Positions 52,541-62,187 of a stretch of DNA of 64,000 nt are shown in pieces. Source of the DNA: Stenotrophomonas aracearum (GTDB lineage Bacteria; Pseudomonadota; Gammaproteobacteria; Xanthomonadales; Xanthomonadaceae); NCBI RefSeq assembly GCF_031834615.1, contig NZ_CP115543.1, positions 3,545,001 through 3,609,000 on the forward strand, read 5' to 3'. Under the pieces are notes generated by a model, which saw only the letters and a program-made list of their open reading frames with translations, was not told the DNA's origin and made no database searches. The translations under genes were made by a program, and so were the position numbers. Positions within the stretch are counted from its first letter, which is position 1, and every line of letters starts with the position of its first letter.

Positions 52541-53272
52541 TCAATTCCACCAATTGGGCATTTTGCTGGCGTCCACGCCGCCGGTTTCGAAGACGGCGGT
52601 GCGGGTGCCGCCGGCCTTGACCGGGAATTCGATGCTGATGGATTTCGCCTTGCGGGCGAGCTTCCAGAGCGCTTTCTGATCGGTGATGAACATGGCGATG
52701 GCCTCGTCGGTCTTCGGGCGCCAGGCGGCCATGTTGATCGGTTTGCCGTCATCCACCGTGACCTTGACCGTGCACTGCGGGCAGCGGAAATCGCCGGCCT
52801 GCAGCACCAGGTAGGCGTGGCGCTTCCACTCCGGGTGGTCGCGGAAAATCAGCTGCACCGGCTTGGGACCGCTGCCGTCCACGTCCACGCGCTCCTTGCT
52901 GTAGATCGAGGCCGAGACCTGGTTGCCCTTGTTGCCCACCGGCATCTGGTTGTACTGCCACAGGCCCTGCATGCGGCGTAGTTCGCGCGCGGTGTCGGCC
53001 TTGGCCTTCACTTCGGCGTAGCCCGGCTCGATCCGCGCGGCCACGTCGGTGTCCTTGTACTGGTCCAGCAACGAACCGCCGTGGATGCGCGCCTTTTCCC
53101 AGTCCTGCGCGGCCACGGCCATGTCGTACTGCTTGGCCACGCCTTCGGCCTTCTGCTCCTTCTGCGCCCGGGCGGCGGCATCGGCCGCTTCCTGCGCCCT
53201 GCGCTCTTCCTCGGGGTTGCTGCACGCGGCCAGGGCGAACGCGCAGGCGGCGGCGAGGATCAATCGTTTCAT
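52541..53272 (-). CDS. Lipoprotein of unknown function
   Basis: A 243-residue protein with lipobox LAAC (Cys17). The mature N-terminus (about 20-55) is an Ala/Glu/Lys/Arg-rich, probably coiled-coil segment; the rest contains WQYNQMPVGNKGNQVSASIYSKERVDVDGSG and a Cys-x-x-Cys pair in DFRCPQCTVKVTVDDGKPI. The Cys pair may be a disulfide or metal site. I do not recognise a family. It lies downstream of the M1 peptidase gene and beyond that gene's terminator, so it is probably a separate transcript or a read-through gene. Confidence 0.75.
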   Translation of the reverse strand: MKRLILAAACAFALAACSNPEEERRAQEAADAAARAQKEQKAEGVAKQYDMAVAAQDWEKARIHGGSLLDQYKDTDVAARIEPGYAEVKAKADTARELRRMQGLWQYNQMPVGNKGNQVSASIYSKERVDVDGSGPKPVQLIFRDHPEWKRHAYLVLQAGDFRCPQCTVKVTVDDGKPINMAAWRPKTDEAIAMFITDQKALWKLARKAKSISIEFPVKAGGTRTAVFETGGVDASKMPNWWN

Positions 53273-53307
53273 CGGCAGGTCCGGTTGCAGGGAGTGTTCC
53301 GAGTTTA

Positions 53308-53339
53308 CAAAGAAAAACGGCGAGGTTTCCCCCGCCGTT
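53308..53339 (-). terminator. Rho-independent terminator of the M1 peptidase gene
   Basis: Read on the minus strand, AACGGCG and CGCCGTT pair around a purine-rich loop and are followed by a run ending TTTCTTT (53308-53315). It is 25 bp past the peptidase stop. Confidence 0.8.
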
Positions 53340-53363
53340 CTCGTTCAACGCAGTGCCCGGCGG

Positions 53364-55295
53364 TTACTTGCCGGCGCTTGCCTTGTCCAGCATGTCCTGC
53401 ACCGATGCGGTGGTGATCGGGTGGTAGCTGGGCTTGGCCTTTTCGAATGCCGCCTTGGCGAAGGCCAGGCCTTCCGGGGTCTTCACCAGTTCGGCGTAGA
53501 TCGGCAGGATCAGCTTGCGACGGCCCACGCGCTCGATGAACGCACCGGCCGCCTCATTGGCTTCGGCATAGCCGCTGCGGATCGCCAGCGGGTACCAGCG
53601 CATGGCGATCTCGCCATTGGCGGTGCCGGTGAAGTGGTAGGCACGGTCCAGCGCGGCCAGCTTCTCCACCGGCAGGGTCTTGCCCAGGCCGTCGATGAAG
53701 TGGACCCATTCCTGGGTACCCCATTCGCTGGTGATCTGCGCATTCGGCAGCTTGTCGCTGCCCTGCCAGGCGATGCGTGCGGTGTCGACGATGGAGAAGT
53801 TGCGCGAACGTGCCTTGGTGGCGAACGCCGGAATGCCCGGCTCGTCCAGCCACGCCTTCAGCTCGGCATCGGTGACCGCGCCGGGCTTCTTGGACAGCAG
53901 GTTCTTCTTCAGGTACTCGACGAACTGGTCGGTGTTGGCGCTCTGGAAGGCATGGTCATCGAACCAGCCCCGCAGGAACGGGTCGAACACTTCGCGGCCG
54001 AAACGCTGCTCCAGGAACTGCAGGAACCACGAGCCCTTGACGTAGGCCACGTTGCTCAGCGCTTCGTCCGGGTCGCGCTCGGTCAGCGGCGGCAGGGCCA
54101 GCGCCTGGTCGGCCGGGCTCATGTCCTTCACTTCGGCCAGCAGGTCGTTCTGGTCGATCTCGCGCTCCATCTCGGCCATTTCCTGGCCATACAGCGCTTC
54201 GGTGATGCGACCCTGGACGTAGGTGGTGAAGCCTTCGTTGAGCCAGATGTCCTTCCAGCTCGAGTTGGTCACCAGGTTGCCCGACCAGCTGTGCGCCAGC
54301 TCATGGGCCACCAGCGAGACCAGCGACTTGTCGCCCACGATCACGGTCGGGGTGGCGAAGGTCAGGCGCGGGTTTTCCATGCCGCCGAACGGGAACGACG
54401 GCGGCAGCACCAGCATGTCGTAGCGGCCCCAGCGGTATTCGCCGTACAGCTTCTCGGCCGCACCGATCATCTTCTCGGTGTCTTCGAATTCCTTGGCTGC
54501 CTTGCCGACCATGGTCGGTTCGGCCCAGACGCCCGAGCGACCGGAGATCGGCTCGAATACCAGGTCGCCGGCGGCGATCGCCAGCAGGTAGGACGGGATC
54601 GGCTGCGGCATCTTGAAGGTGTAATCACCGTCACGCGCGGCCTTGGGATCGTTGTCGGCGCTCATCAGCACCATCACGTCCGGGCGCGAGGTCACGTGCG
54701 CGCTGTAGGTGAAGCGCACGCTCGGCGTGTCCTGCAGCGGCACCCACGAACGCGCGTGGATGGCCTGGGACTGGCTGAACATGAAGGGCAGCTGCTTGCC
54801 CTCGGTCATCGACGGCTCCAGCCACTGCAGGCCCGAGGCGGTCGGCGCGGTGTGGTAGGTCACCAGCACCTTGCCCGGCTGTTCCGGGGCTTCGATGGTC
54901 AGCTTGCTGCCGAACACCTTGTCGGCCGGTGCCAGCACGAACTGCAGCGGCGCGGTCTTGCCATCGGCGCCGACGGCTTCGACCTTCTCGATGGTCAGCT
55001 CGCGGGTGTCCAGCACCAGCTGTTTGGCGGCCTTGTCCTTCCAGTCCAGCGTGTAGGTGGCGGTGCCACCAATTTGCTTGGCGTCGAAGTCCAGCTTCAG
55101 GTCCAGCGCCAGGTCCTGGATGACGACCTTGTCCGGCTCGGCGTAGGAACTTTCATCGTGGCTGCGGTTGGCGGCTTTCACGGCGTTGGCAGCGCTCGGC
55201 TGGGCGGCGGGGGCCGCGGTCGGGGCGGCGGGCTCTTTGGAGCAGCCGGCGGCAAGCGCGACGGCCAGGGGAATCAGCAGGAACGGAGATCGCAT
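53364..55295 (-). CDS. M1-family metallopeptidase (leukotriene A4 hydrolase-like), lipoprotein
   Basis: A 643-residue zinc aminopeptidase. The lipobox AAGC gives Cys18, so it is an envelope protein with an Ala/Pro spacer. The N-terminal beta domain is followed by the exopeptidase loop GGMEN (304-308) and the zinc site His331-Glu-x-x-His335 with Glu354 (HELAHS, WLNEGFTTY). RGWFDDHAFQSANTDQFVEYL and the helical C-terminal part resemble the LTA4H C-terminal domain rather than the ERAP type. It removes N-terminal residues from peptides, presumably in the periplasm. Downstream of ubiE by 63 bp. Confidence 0.92.
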   Translation of the reverse strand: MRSPFLLIPLAVALAAGCSKEPAAPTAAPAAQPSAANAVKAANRSHDESSYAEPDKVVIQDLALDLKLDFDAKQIGGTATYTLDWKDKAAKQLVLDTRELTIEKVEAVGADGKTAPLQFVLAPADKVFGSKLTIEAPEQPGKVLVTYHTAPTASGLQWLEPSMTEGKQLPFMFSQSQAIHARSWVPLQDTPSVRFTYSAHVTSRPDVMVLMSADNDPKAARDGDYTFKMPQPIPSYLLAIAAGDLVFEPISGRSGVWAEPTMVGKAAKEFEDTEKMIGAAEKLYGEYRWGRYDMLVLPPSFPFGGMENPRLTFATPTVIVGDKSLVSLVAHELAHSWSGNLVTNSSWKDIWLNEGFTTYVQGRITEALYGQEMAEMEREIDQNDLLAEVKDMSPADQALALPPLTERDPDEALSNVAYVKGSWFLQFLEQRFGREVFDPFLRGWFDDHAFQSANTDQFVEYLKKNLLSKKPGAVTDAELKAWLDEPGIPAFATKARSRNFSIVDTARIAWQGSDKLPNAQITSEWGTQEWVHFIDGLGKTLPVEKLAALDRAYHFTGTANGEIAMRWYPLAIRSGYAEANEAAGAFIERVGRRKLILPIYAELVKTPEGLAFAKAAFEKAKPSYHPITTASVQDMLDKASAGK

Positions 55296-55358
55296 TGAAT
55301 CAGGACCGATCAGGGGTGAAACCGCCAGTTTACCCCCTCCCGGATCCTGAATACGGCC

Positions 55359-56120
55359 TCAGATCTTGTACCCGGAATGGATCGACACGATCCCGCCGGT
55401 CAGGTTCTTGTAATGGCAGCGCGCGAACCCGGCCTCGCCCATCATGGTCTTCAGCGCTTCCTGCGGCGGATGCTTGCGGATGCTCTCGGCCAGGTACTGG
55501 TAGCTGTCTGCGTCGCGCGCGAACAGCTGGCCCAGCTTCGGCAGGATCTTGAACGAGTGGAAGTCGTAGATCGGCTTGAACCAGTCCGCGGTGACCTCGG
55601 AGAACTCCAGCACGCGCGCCTGCCCGCCCACCTTCAGCACGCGGTACATCTCGCGCAGCGCCGCGTCCTTGTCGGTGACGTTGCGCAGGCCGAAGGCAAT
55701 CGTGACCAGGTCGAAGCTGGCGTCCGGGAACGGCAGCGCCTCGGCGTTGCACTGCACGAAATCCAGCCCGGCGACCAGCCCACGGTTGGTCAGGCGGTCG
55801 CGGCCCACGGTCAGCATGCCGGCGTTGATGTCGCCGACCACCACCTCGCCCTCGTCGCCCACGCGCTCCTTGAGCAGCACCGCGATGTCGCCGGTACCGC
55901 CGGCCAGGTCGAGCACGCTGTCGCCCGGCTTCACCTGCGCGGTGGCCACGTAGTAGCGCTTCCACGCCCGGTGGATGCCCAGGCTCATCAGGTCGTTCAT
56001 CAGGTCGTAATTGCGCGCGACCGAGGTGAACACTTCGCCCACCAGCTTCTGCTTGTCCGAGGCGGCTACGTCACGGAAGCCGAAATGGGTGGTGCCAGTC
56101 TTGTAGGGGGATTCGCTCAT
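55359..56120 (-). CDS. ubiE: Ubiquinone/menaquinone C-methyltransferase
   Basis: A 253-residue SAM-dependent methyltransferase that adds the C5 methyl of ubiquinone (2-polyprenyl-6-methoxybenzoquinol) and, where present, the methyl of menaquinone. Motifs: FTSVARNYDLMNDLMSLGIHRAWKR, the SAM loop VLDLAGGTGDIA, INAGMLTVGRDR, and TIAFGLRNVTDKDAALREMYRVLKVGG, and a C-terminal GGIVSIHSGYKI ending. Divergent from the deaminase gene (71 bp). Confidence 0.96.
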   Translation of the reverse strand: MSESPYKTGTTHFGFRDVAASDKQKLVGEVFTSVARNYDLMNDLMSLGIHRAWKRYYVATAQVKPGDSVLDLAGGTGDIAVLLKERVGDEGEVVVGDINAGMLTVGRDRLTNRGLVAGLDFVQCNAEALPFPDASFDLVTIAFGLRNVTDKDAALREMYRVLKVGGQARVLEFSEVTADWFKPIYDFHSFKILPKLGQLFARDADSYQYLAESIRKHPPQEALKTMMGEAGFARCHYKNLTGGIVSIHSGYKI

Positions 56121-56191
56121 GCCGCCGATTATCGCACCGCCGGCCGGCCTGCGGCACCTTATGATGCCCCCTTCACTTCAACGGACTGCCC

Positions 56192-56644
56192 ATGATCAGC
56201 ACCCCCGACTACGCTGCCCTGCTCGAAACCGCCATTGCCGAAGCCCGCCAGGGCCTGGCCGAGGGCGGCATCCCGATCGGCGCGGCGCTGTACCACAACG
56301 ACGGGCGCCTGCTCGGCTGCGGCCACAACCGCCGCGTCCAGGAAGGCGACCCGTCCGTGCATGGTGAGACCGACGCCTTCCGCAAGGCCGGCCGCCAGCG
56401 CCGCTACCAGGACACCATCATGGTCACTACGCTGGCGCCGTGCTGGTACTGCAGCGGGCTGGTCCGCCAGTTCAACATCGGCACCGTGGTGGTGGGCGAG
56501 TCGGTCACCTTCCAGGGCGGCATCGACTGGCTGCGCGAAGCCGGCGTGCAGGTGATCGACATGCAGAACCAGGAATGCATCGACCTGCTCGGCGGGTTCA
56601 TCTCGGCCCACCCCGAGGTCTGGAACGAAGACATCGGCGAGTAA
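56192..56644 (+). CDS. Yeast Fcy1-type cytosine/nucleoside deaminase
   Basis: A 150-residue zinc deaminase of the cytidine deaminase superfamily. The zinc site is VHGETDAF (His-x-Glu) and PCWYC (Pro-Cys-x-x-Cys). The segment GIPIGAALYHNDGRLLGCGHNRRVQEGDPSVHGETDAFRKAGR aligns with the pattern of the yeast cytosine deaminase rather than with tadA or bacterial cdd, and the C-terminal EVWNEDIGE matches Fcy1-type termini. Bacteria usually use an unrelated amidohydrolase for cytosine, so the substrate needs testing. It has a start 22 bp after a weak TGCC-rich leader. Confidence 0.83.
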   Translation: MISTPDYAALLETAIAEARQGLAEGGIPIGAALYHNDGRLLGCGHNRRVQEGDPSVHGETDAFRKAGRQRRYQDTIMVTTLAPCWYCSGLVRQFNIGTVVVGESVTFQGGIDWLREAGVQVIDMQNQECIDLLGGFISAHPEVWNEDIGE

Positions 56645-56842
56645 CCGGCACCGCGCATCGTGCGCCGCGGCGCACGATGCAGGTCGTTGGCGACACCCTT
56701 GGCGAGGGTTGGCGTGCCGCGGTCATGAATACTTCAGCTGCGCAGGCGCGATCCGCACGCCCGCTGCACATCGCCGTGACACCCCATGCACTGCGCGTTA
56801 CGCATCATCAGGGTGCCTTCTCTCCCTGTGAATCGCGCAACC

Positions 56843-57175
56843 ATGTCCTCCGTGCCGCTGTCCATTCCAGACGTGATCAACGTCGAGGCCGAAATCGCCT
56901 ATTGGCGCAAGCAACATGCGGACGGCAACATGAAGTTGCCCTCGTTCGGGCATTACGTTCCGTGGATCAAGTTCGCCTGCGATTCGCTGATCTCGCACCC
57001 GCGCGCCGGCGACCGGGAACGCGACGAAGCCTTCCAGGCGCACTTCGCCTACCAGATCATGCCGCGGCTGACCGAGGCCGAAGCGCGCGAGTTCGTCGAA
57101 CAGGTCTGGGAAAACGTGTACCTGCGCAGCCAGCACGACCAGAACGCCCGTCCGCGCCTCAGCGCCGGCGCCTGA
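56843..57175 (+). CDS. Small conserved-looking protein of unknown function
   Basis: A 110-residue soluble protein with VEAEIAYWRKQHADGNMKLPSFGHYVPWIKFACDSLISHPRA and a helical, Glu- and Arg-rich C-terminus (LTEAEAREFVEQVWENVYLRS). Predicted all-helical and acidic. I do not recognise it; codon use matches the neighbours and both halves look like real protein. The ATG at 56843 is chosen; a GTG at 56828 in frame is possible. Confidence 0.65.
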   Translation: MSSVPLSIPDVINVEAEIAYWRKQHADGNMKLPSFGHYVPWIKFACDSLISHPRAGDRERDEAFQAHFAYQIMPRLTEAEAREFVEQVWENVYLRSQHDQNARPRLSAGA

Positions 57176-57215
57176 GCGGGTACTGCACGGCGCCTACACG
57201 CCGCGCCGCTCCATC

Positions 57216-57641
57216 ATGGCGCAACGCAGCTTCGATCCGGTGCCCATGAAACTTCGCAGCGTCTTCAACCTGGTCGCCAAGAAGGCGTCCTATGCGGCGG
57301 GGACGCCGTGGACCTTCCTGGGTGCAGTGACCATCGTGGTGATCTGGGCCCTGAGCGGGCCCGTATTCAAGTTCAACGACACCTGGCAGCTGGTGATCAA
57401 TACCGGCACCACCATCATCACCTTCCTGATGGTGTTCCTGATCCAGCACAGCCAGAACGCGGACACCGCAGCGATCCAGATCAAGCTGGATGAGCTGATC
57501 AGGGTGACGGCCGAGGCCAACAACGAGCTGCTGGACCTCGAAGAAATGGACGAGGAGCGGTTGGAGGAAATCCGCCGCACCTATGAAGAGATGGCGCGAA
57601 AGGCCAACCAGACCTTGCAGAAGCGGCGCGAGGGCGGTTGA
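57216..57641 (+). CDS. Low-affinity iron permease-like membrane protein
   Basis: A 141-residue protein with two hydrophobic helices (about 31-50 and 60-78) and a long Glu-rich C-terminal coiled coil. GTPWTFLGAVTIVVIWALSGPVFKFNDTWQLVINTGTTIITFLMVFLIQHSQNADTAAIQIKLDELI is the Fet4-like (low affinity iron permease) pattern. Despite the name the transport role of such short bacterial members is not established. A later Met at residue 11 (57246) is an equally plausible start. The stop is 2 bp from that of convergent smeF. Confidence 0.82.
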   Translation: MAQRSFDPVPMKLRSVFNLVAKKASYAAGTPWTFLGAVTIVVIWALSGPVFKFNDTWQLVINTGTTIITFLMVFLIQHSQNADTAAIQIKLDELIRVTAEANNELLDLEEMDEERLEEIRRTYEEMARKANQTLQKRREGG

Positions 57642-57643
57642 AG

Positions 57644-59044
57644 TCAGCGCGCGGCTACATCCCCGCGCTCGTACCAACCGCCCCCCAGCACCTTGTACAA
57701 CGCGACCTGGTTGGACAGCTGGTTCAACTGCGTACTGACCAGCGACTGGCGTGCGCTATACGCGGTGCGCCGCGCATCCAGCAGGGTCAGGAAGCTGTCC
57801 AGTCCCGCGTCATAGCGCGCCTGCGACAACTGCCGTGCCTGCTCGGCGGCTGCCACCAGCGCCTGCTGTGAGCTCAGCTGCGCGTCCAGGCTGTCATTCA
57901 GCGCCAGCGCGTCCGCCGCTTCGCGGAAGCCGGACTGGATCGCCTTCTCATACTGGGCCAGGGCGATGTCCCGGTTGGCGTTGGCCACGCCGAGCCCCGC
58001 GCGCAGCTTGCCGCCCTGGAAGATCGGCAGGTTGAGCGTCGGCATGAAGCTCCAGACGCGGGTGCCCGAATCGAACAGGCCCGACAGTTCCGACGACGCC
58101 GAACCGACACTGCCGGTCAGGCTGATCGAGGGGAAGAACGCTGCGCGCGCCGCACCGATGTTGGCGTTGGCCGCCAGCAGGGTGTGCTCGGCGGCCATCA
58201 CGTCCGGCCGGCGCAGCAACACCTCGCCCGGCACGCCGCCCGGAATCGCGCGCACGGCGGCGACCTCGGTGGATTCGCCGTCCGGCAGCAGTGCGGCGTC
58301 GACGGGTCCACCGGCCAACAGCACCAGTGCGTTGCGGTCCTGGGCGACCTGGCCCTGGAAGCGGGCCACGTCGGTGCGCGCGGTTTCCACCAAGGTGCGG
58401 GTCTGGCTGAGTTCCAGCGCCGACACGCTGCCCAGCTGGTGGCGCGCTTCGCTCAGGCGCAGGGAATCCTCATAGGTCGCCAGTGTCGCCTCGGCAATCT
58501 TCAGCTGTTCGCTGTCCGCGCCCAGGGTCAGCCAGGCGTTGGCCACTTCGGCCACCAGCGCAAGCTGCGCGTTGCGGCGGTTGGCCGCTTCGGAGAAGTA
58601 CTGCTGCAGGGCTGCCTGGCTCAGGTTGCGCACGCGTCCGAACAGGTCCAGTTCGAACTCGACCACACCCAGGTTGGCGCTGAACTGCTCGGTGACCGGC
58701 GCATCGCCGCCGGTGCGGGTCATCTGCCCCTGCACGCCCACGGCCGGCACGCGGTCGGCGCGCTGGATGCGGTACTGCGCACGCGCCTTGTCCACGTTGA
58801 GCACGGCCACGCGCAGGTCGCGGTTGTTGTCCAGCGACTGCGCGATCAGCGACTGCAGGCGCGGGTCGACGAAGAAGTCGCGCCAGCCGATGTCGGCCAC
58901 CTCGCCCGCCACCGCGGTGGCGGTAGTCGCCGGCCACTGCGCCGGGATCGCCGGCGCGACCTCGGTGCTGCGCGGTTCAAGGGTGGCGCAGCCGGAGAGC
59001 GACAGGACGGCGGCGATGGACAGGATCAAAGATGTATTTTTCAT
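57644..59044 (-). CDS. smeF: RND efflux outer-membrane channel SmeF
   Basis: A 466-residue outer-membrane factor of the TolC/OprM type. The lipobox LSGC gives lipidated Cys19. Two OEP repeats are visible with helical stretches such as [30 protein letters not shown] and [31 protein letters not shown], and [27 protein letters not shown]. It forms the exit duct of SmeDEF. Its ATG overlaps the smeE stop (59041-59044). Confidence 0.93.
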   Translation of the reverse strand: MKNTSLILSIAAVLSLSGCATLEPRSTEVAPAIPAQWPATTATAVAGEVADIGWRDFFVDPRLQSLIAQSLDNNRDLRVAVLNVDKARAQYRIQRADRVPAVGVQGQMTRTGGDAPVTEQFSANLGVVEFELDLFGRVRNLSQAALQQYFSEAANRRNAQLALVAEVANAWLTLGADSEQLKIAEATLATYEDSLRLSEARHQLGSVSALELSQTRTLVETARTDVARFQGQVAQDRNALVLLAGGPVDAALLPDGESTEVAAVRAIPGGVPGEVLLRRPDVMAAEHTLLAANANIGAARAAFFPSISLTGSVGSASSELSGLFDSGTRVWSFMPTLNLPIFQGGKLRAGLGVANANRDIALAQYEKAIQSGFREAADALALNDSLDAQLSSQQALVAAAEQARQLSQARYDAGLDSFLTLLDARRTAYSARQSLVSTQLNQLSNQVALYKVLGGGWYERGDVAAR

Positions 59045-62000
59045 GATGCTTTCCGGGAATCGGTGCGCCGGTTGAAGAGCTTCTGCACCACTACGAAGAA
59101 CAACGGAATGAAGAACAGGCCCAGCACCGTGCCGACGATCATGCCGCCGAGTACGCCGGTGCCGATCGCACGCTGCGCGCCGGAACCGGCACCGGAGGCG
59201 ATCGCCAGCGGCAGCACGCCCAGGCCGAACGCCAGCGAGGTCATGATGATCGGACGCAGGCGGTCGCGGACCGCATGCATCGTGGCTTCCAGCACACCCG
59301 CGCCCTTCTCGAGGTTCTCCTTGGCGAACTCCACGATCAGGATCGCGTTCTTGCTGGTCAGGCCCACCGTGGTCAGCATCGCCACCTGGAAGTAGATGTC
59401 GCGTTCCATGCCACGCATGCTGTTGGCCAGCACCGCACCGAGGATGCCCAGCGGCGCCACCAGCAGCACCGAGGTCGGCACGCTCCAGCTTTCATACAGG
59501 GCGGCCAGGCACAGGAACACGATCAGCAGCGACAGCGTGTACAGCAGCGGCGTCTGCGAACCGGCCTGGCGTTCCTGGTAGGACAGCGCGGTCCATTCGA
59601 TCTCGAAGCCCGGCGGCAGGTCCTTGGCGATCCGTTCGATCTCGGCCATGGCATCGCCCGAGGCGACACCGGGGGCCGGTTCGCCCTGGATCTCCATCGC
59701 CGACACGCCGTTGTAGCGTTCCAGACGCGGCGAACCGTAATCCCAGCGCTTGGTTGCGAAGGCACTGAACGGCACCATTTCACCGGCCGTGTTCTTCACC
59801 GACCACAGGTTGAAGTCGTCCGGGTTCATGCGGAACTCTGCGTCGGACTGCACGTATACGCGCTTGACCCGGCCACGGTCGATGAAGTCATCGATGTAGC
59901 TGCTGCCCCACGCCGCGGCCAGGGTGCTGTTGACCGAACTGATCGACAGGCCCAGTGCGTTGGCCTTCTCCACGTCCACGTCGATGCGCAGCTGCGGCGT
60001 GTCTTCCTGGCCGTTCGGTCGCACGTTGGCCAGCAGCTTGCTCTGCCCTGCCCCGCCCAGCAGCTGGTTGCGCGCGTTGAGCAACGCTTCATGGCCCTGG
60101 CCGCTGTTGTCCTTCAGGAAGAAGGTGTAGCCCGAGCCGATGCCCAGTTCCGGCATCGCCGGCGGCGGGAAGGCAAAGATGAAGGCGTCCTTGATTCCAC
60201 CCAGCGCACCCATCGCGCGCCCGGTGATGGGACCGACGCCCTGGTCGGCATCGCGCTCCTTCCAGTCCTTGAGCTTGATGAAGGACATGCCCGCGTTCTG
60301 GCCCATGCCGGCGAAGCTGAAGCCCTGCACCGAGAACACCGATTCGACCGCCTCGGTTTCGTTCTTCAGGAAGTGGTCTTCCAGCTTGTACATCGCCTCC
60401 AGGGTACGTTCCTGGGTAGCACCGACCGGGGTCTGCACCAGCGCCATCAGGATGCCCTGGTCTTCATTGGGCAGGAACGAACTGGGCAGGCGCGCGAACA
60501 GCAGGCCCATCACCACCACCAGGGCGGCGAACACGGCCATGAAGCGCCACGGCCGCGCCAGGATGCCCTTGACCCCGCGCTGGTAGCTTTCGCTGGAGCG
60601 GTCGAAGCCGCGGTTGAAGGCGTTGAAGAAACGACCCGACCAGCCCTTGTGCGCGACGTGGTGCTCGCCCTTCTTCAGCGGCTTGAGCATGGTGGCGCAC
60701 AGCGCCGGGGTCAGCACGATGGCGACCAGCACCGACAACGCCATTGCAGACACAATGGTGGCCGAGAACTGCCGGTAGATCACGCCGGTGGAGCCGCTCA
60801 TGAAGGCCATCGGCACGAACACCGCCGACAGCACCAGGCCGATGCCCACCAGCGCGCCGGTGATCTGGCCCATCGACTTGCGGGTCGCTTCCAGTGGCGA
60901 CAGCCCCTCTTCGGACATGATGCGTTCGACGTTCTCCACCACCACGATGGCGTCGTCGACCAGCAGGCCAATCGCCAGCACCATCGCGAACATGGTCAGC
61001 ATGTTGATCGAGAAGCCCAGCGCGGCCAGGATGCCGAAGGTGCCCAGCAGCACCACCGGCACCGCGATGGTGGGAATCAGGGTGGCGCGGAAGTTCTGCA
61101 GGAACAGGTACATCACCACGAACACCAGGATGATCGCTTCGATCAGGGTCTTGATCACGCCCTTGATCGAGACCTGCACGAACGGGGTGGTGTCGTACGG
61201 CACCACCGATTCCAGCCCGGCCGGGAAGTTGGCCTTCAGGTCGTCCAGCGCGGCGCGCACGCCGTTGGCGGTATCCAGCGCGTTTGCGCCGGTGGCCAGG
61301 GTGATGGCGATACCGGTGGACGGCTTGCCGTTGTAGCGGGTGACGAAGTCGTAGCTTTCCGCGCCCAGCTCGACGCGGGCGACATCGCCCAGGCGCAGCT
61401 CGCTGCCGTCGGTGCCGCCGCGGACCAGGATGTTGCGGAACTGTTCCGGGGTCTGCAGGCGGTCCTGCGCGTTGATGGTGGCGTTGAGCTGCTGGCCCTT
61501 GACCGACGGCGCACCGCCGAGCTGGCCGATGGCGACCTGCGCGTTCTGCGCGGTGATCGCGGCGGTCACCTCATCCACCGACAGCTTGTAGGTGTGCAGC
61601 TTGTTGGGATCCAGCCAGATGCGCATGGCGTACTTGCCACCGAACACCTGGATGTTGCCGACGCCCGGCACGCGGCTGAGCGGGTCGACGACATTGGAGC
61701 CGACGTAGTCGGAGATGTCGTTGGCGTCCATGCTGCCGTCGTTGGAGACGAAGCCGATCACCTGCAGGAAGCCGCTGCTGGACTTGGCGACGTTGATGCC
61801 CTGGCGCTGCACTTCCTGCGGCAGCAGCGGCATGGCCAGCTGCAGCTTGTTCTGCACCTGGACCTGGGCGATGTCCGGGTCGGTGCCGCTTTCGAACGTC
61901 AGGGTGATGGTGGCCTGGCCGTTGGCCGAGCTGTTGGACGAGAAGTAGATCAGGCCATCGATGCCCTTCATGTTCTGCTCGATGATCTGGGTCACCGAGT

Positions 62001-62175
62001 CTTCGACCACCTTGGCCGAGGCGCCCGGGTAGGTGGCGCTGATCTCGACGGCGGGCGGCGCCACTTCCGGGTACATCGACACCGGCAGCTTGAGCACCGC
62101 CAGTGCACCGGCGAGCATGATGATGATCGCAATCACCCACGCGAAGATGGGGCGATCAATGAAATAACGAGCCAT
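59041..62175 (-). CDS. smeE: RND multidrug efflux pump SmeE
   Basis: A 1044-residue inner-membrane transporter of the AcrB/MexB (HAE1) family with twelve helices and two large periplasmic loops. [52 protein letters not shown] is the standard N-terminus; the proton-relay pair of Asp in helix 4 is in [33 protein letters not shown] and PVGxxQERT are conserved. It exports many drugs, including quinolones, tetracycline, chloramphenicol and macrolides in Stenotrophomonas. 12 bp after smeD. Confidence 0.96.
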   Translation of the reverse strand: MARYFIDRPIFAWVIAIIIMLAGALAVLKLPVSMYPEVAPPAVEISATYPGASAKVVEDSVTQIIEQNMKGIDGLIYFSSNSSANGQATITLTFESGTDPDIAQVQVQNKLQLAMPLLPQEVQRQGINVAKSSSGFLQVIGFVSNDGSMDANDISDYVGSNVVDPLSRVPGVGNIQVFGGKYAMRIWLDPNKLHTYKLSVDEVTAAITAQNAQVAIGQLGGAPSVKGQQLNATINAQDRLQTPEQFRNILVRGGTDGSELRLGDVARVELGAESYDFVTRYNGKPSTGIAITLATGANALDTANGVRAALDDLKANFPAGLESVVPYDTTPFVQVSIKGVIKTLIEAIILVFVVMYLFLQNFRATLIPTIAVPVVLLGTFGILAALGFSINMLTMFAMVLAIGLLVDDAIVVVENVERIMSEEGLSPLEATRKSMGQITGALVGIGLVLSAVFVPMAFMSGSTGVIYRQFSATIVSAMALSVLVAIVLTPALCATMLKPLKKGEHHVAHKGWSGRFFNAFNRGFDRSSESYQRGVKGILARPWRFMAVFAALVVVMGLLFARLPSSFLPNEDQGILMALVQTPVGATQERTLEAMYKLEDHFLKNETEAVESVFSVQGFSFAGMGQNAGMSFIKLKDWKERDADQGVGPITGRAMGALGGIKDAFIFAFPPPAMPELGIGSGYTFFLKDNSGQGHEALLNARNQLLGGAGQSKLLANVRPNGQEDTPQLRIDVDVEKANALGLSISSVNSTLAAAWGSSYIDDFIDRGRVKRVYVQSDAEFRMNPDDFNLWSVKNTAGEMVPFSAFATKRWDYGSPRLERYNGVSAMEIQGEPAPGVASGDAMAEIERIAKDLPPGFEIEWTALSYQERQAGSQTPLLYTLSLLIVFLCLAALYESWSVPTSVLLVAPLGILGAVLANSMRGMERDIYFQVAMLTTVGLTSKNAILIVEFAKENLEKGAGVLEATMHAVRDRLRPIIMTSLAFGLGVLPLAIASGAGSGAQRAIGTGVLGGMIVGTVLGLFFIPLFFVVVQKLFNRRTDSRKAS

Positions 62176-62187
62176 GGGGTGCGTTCC

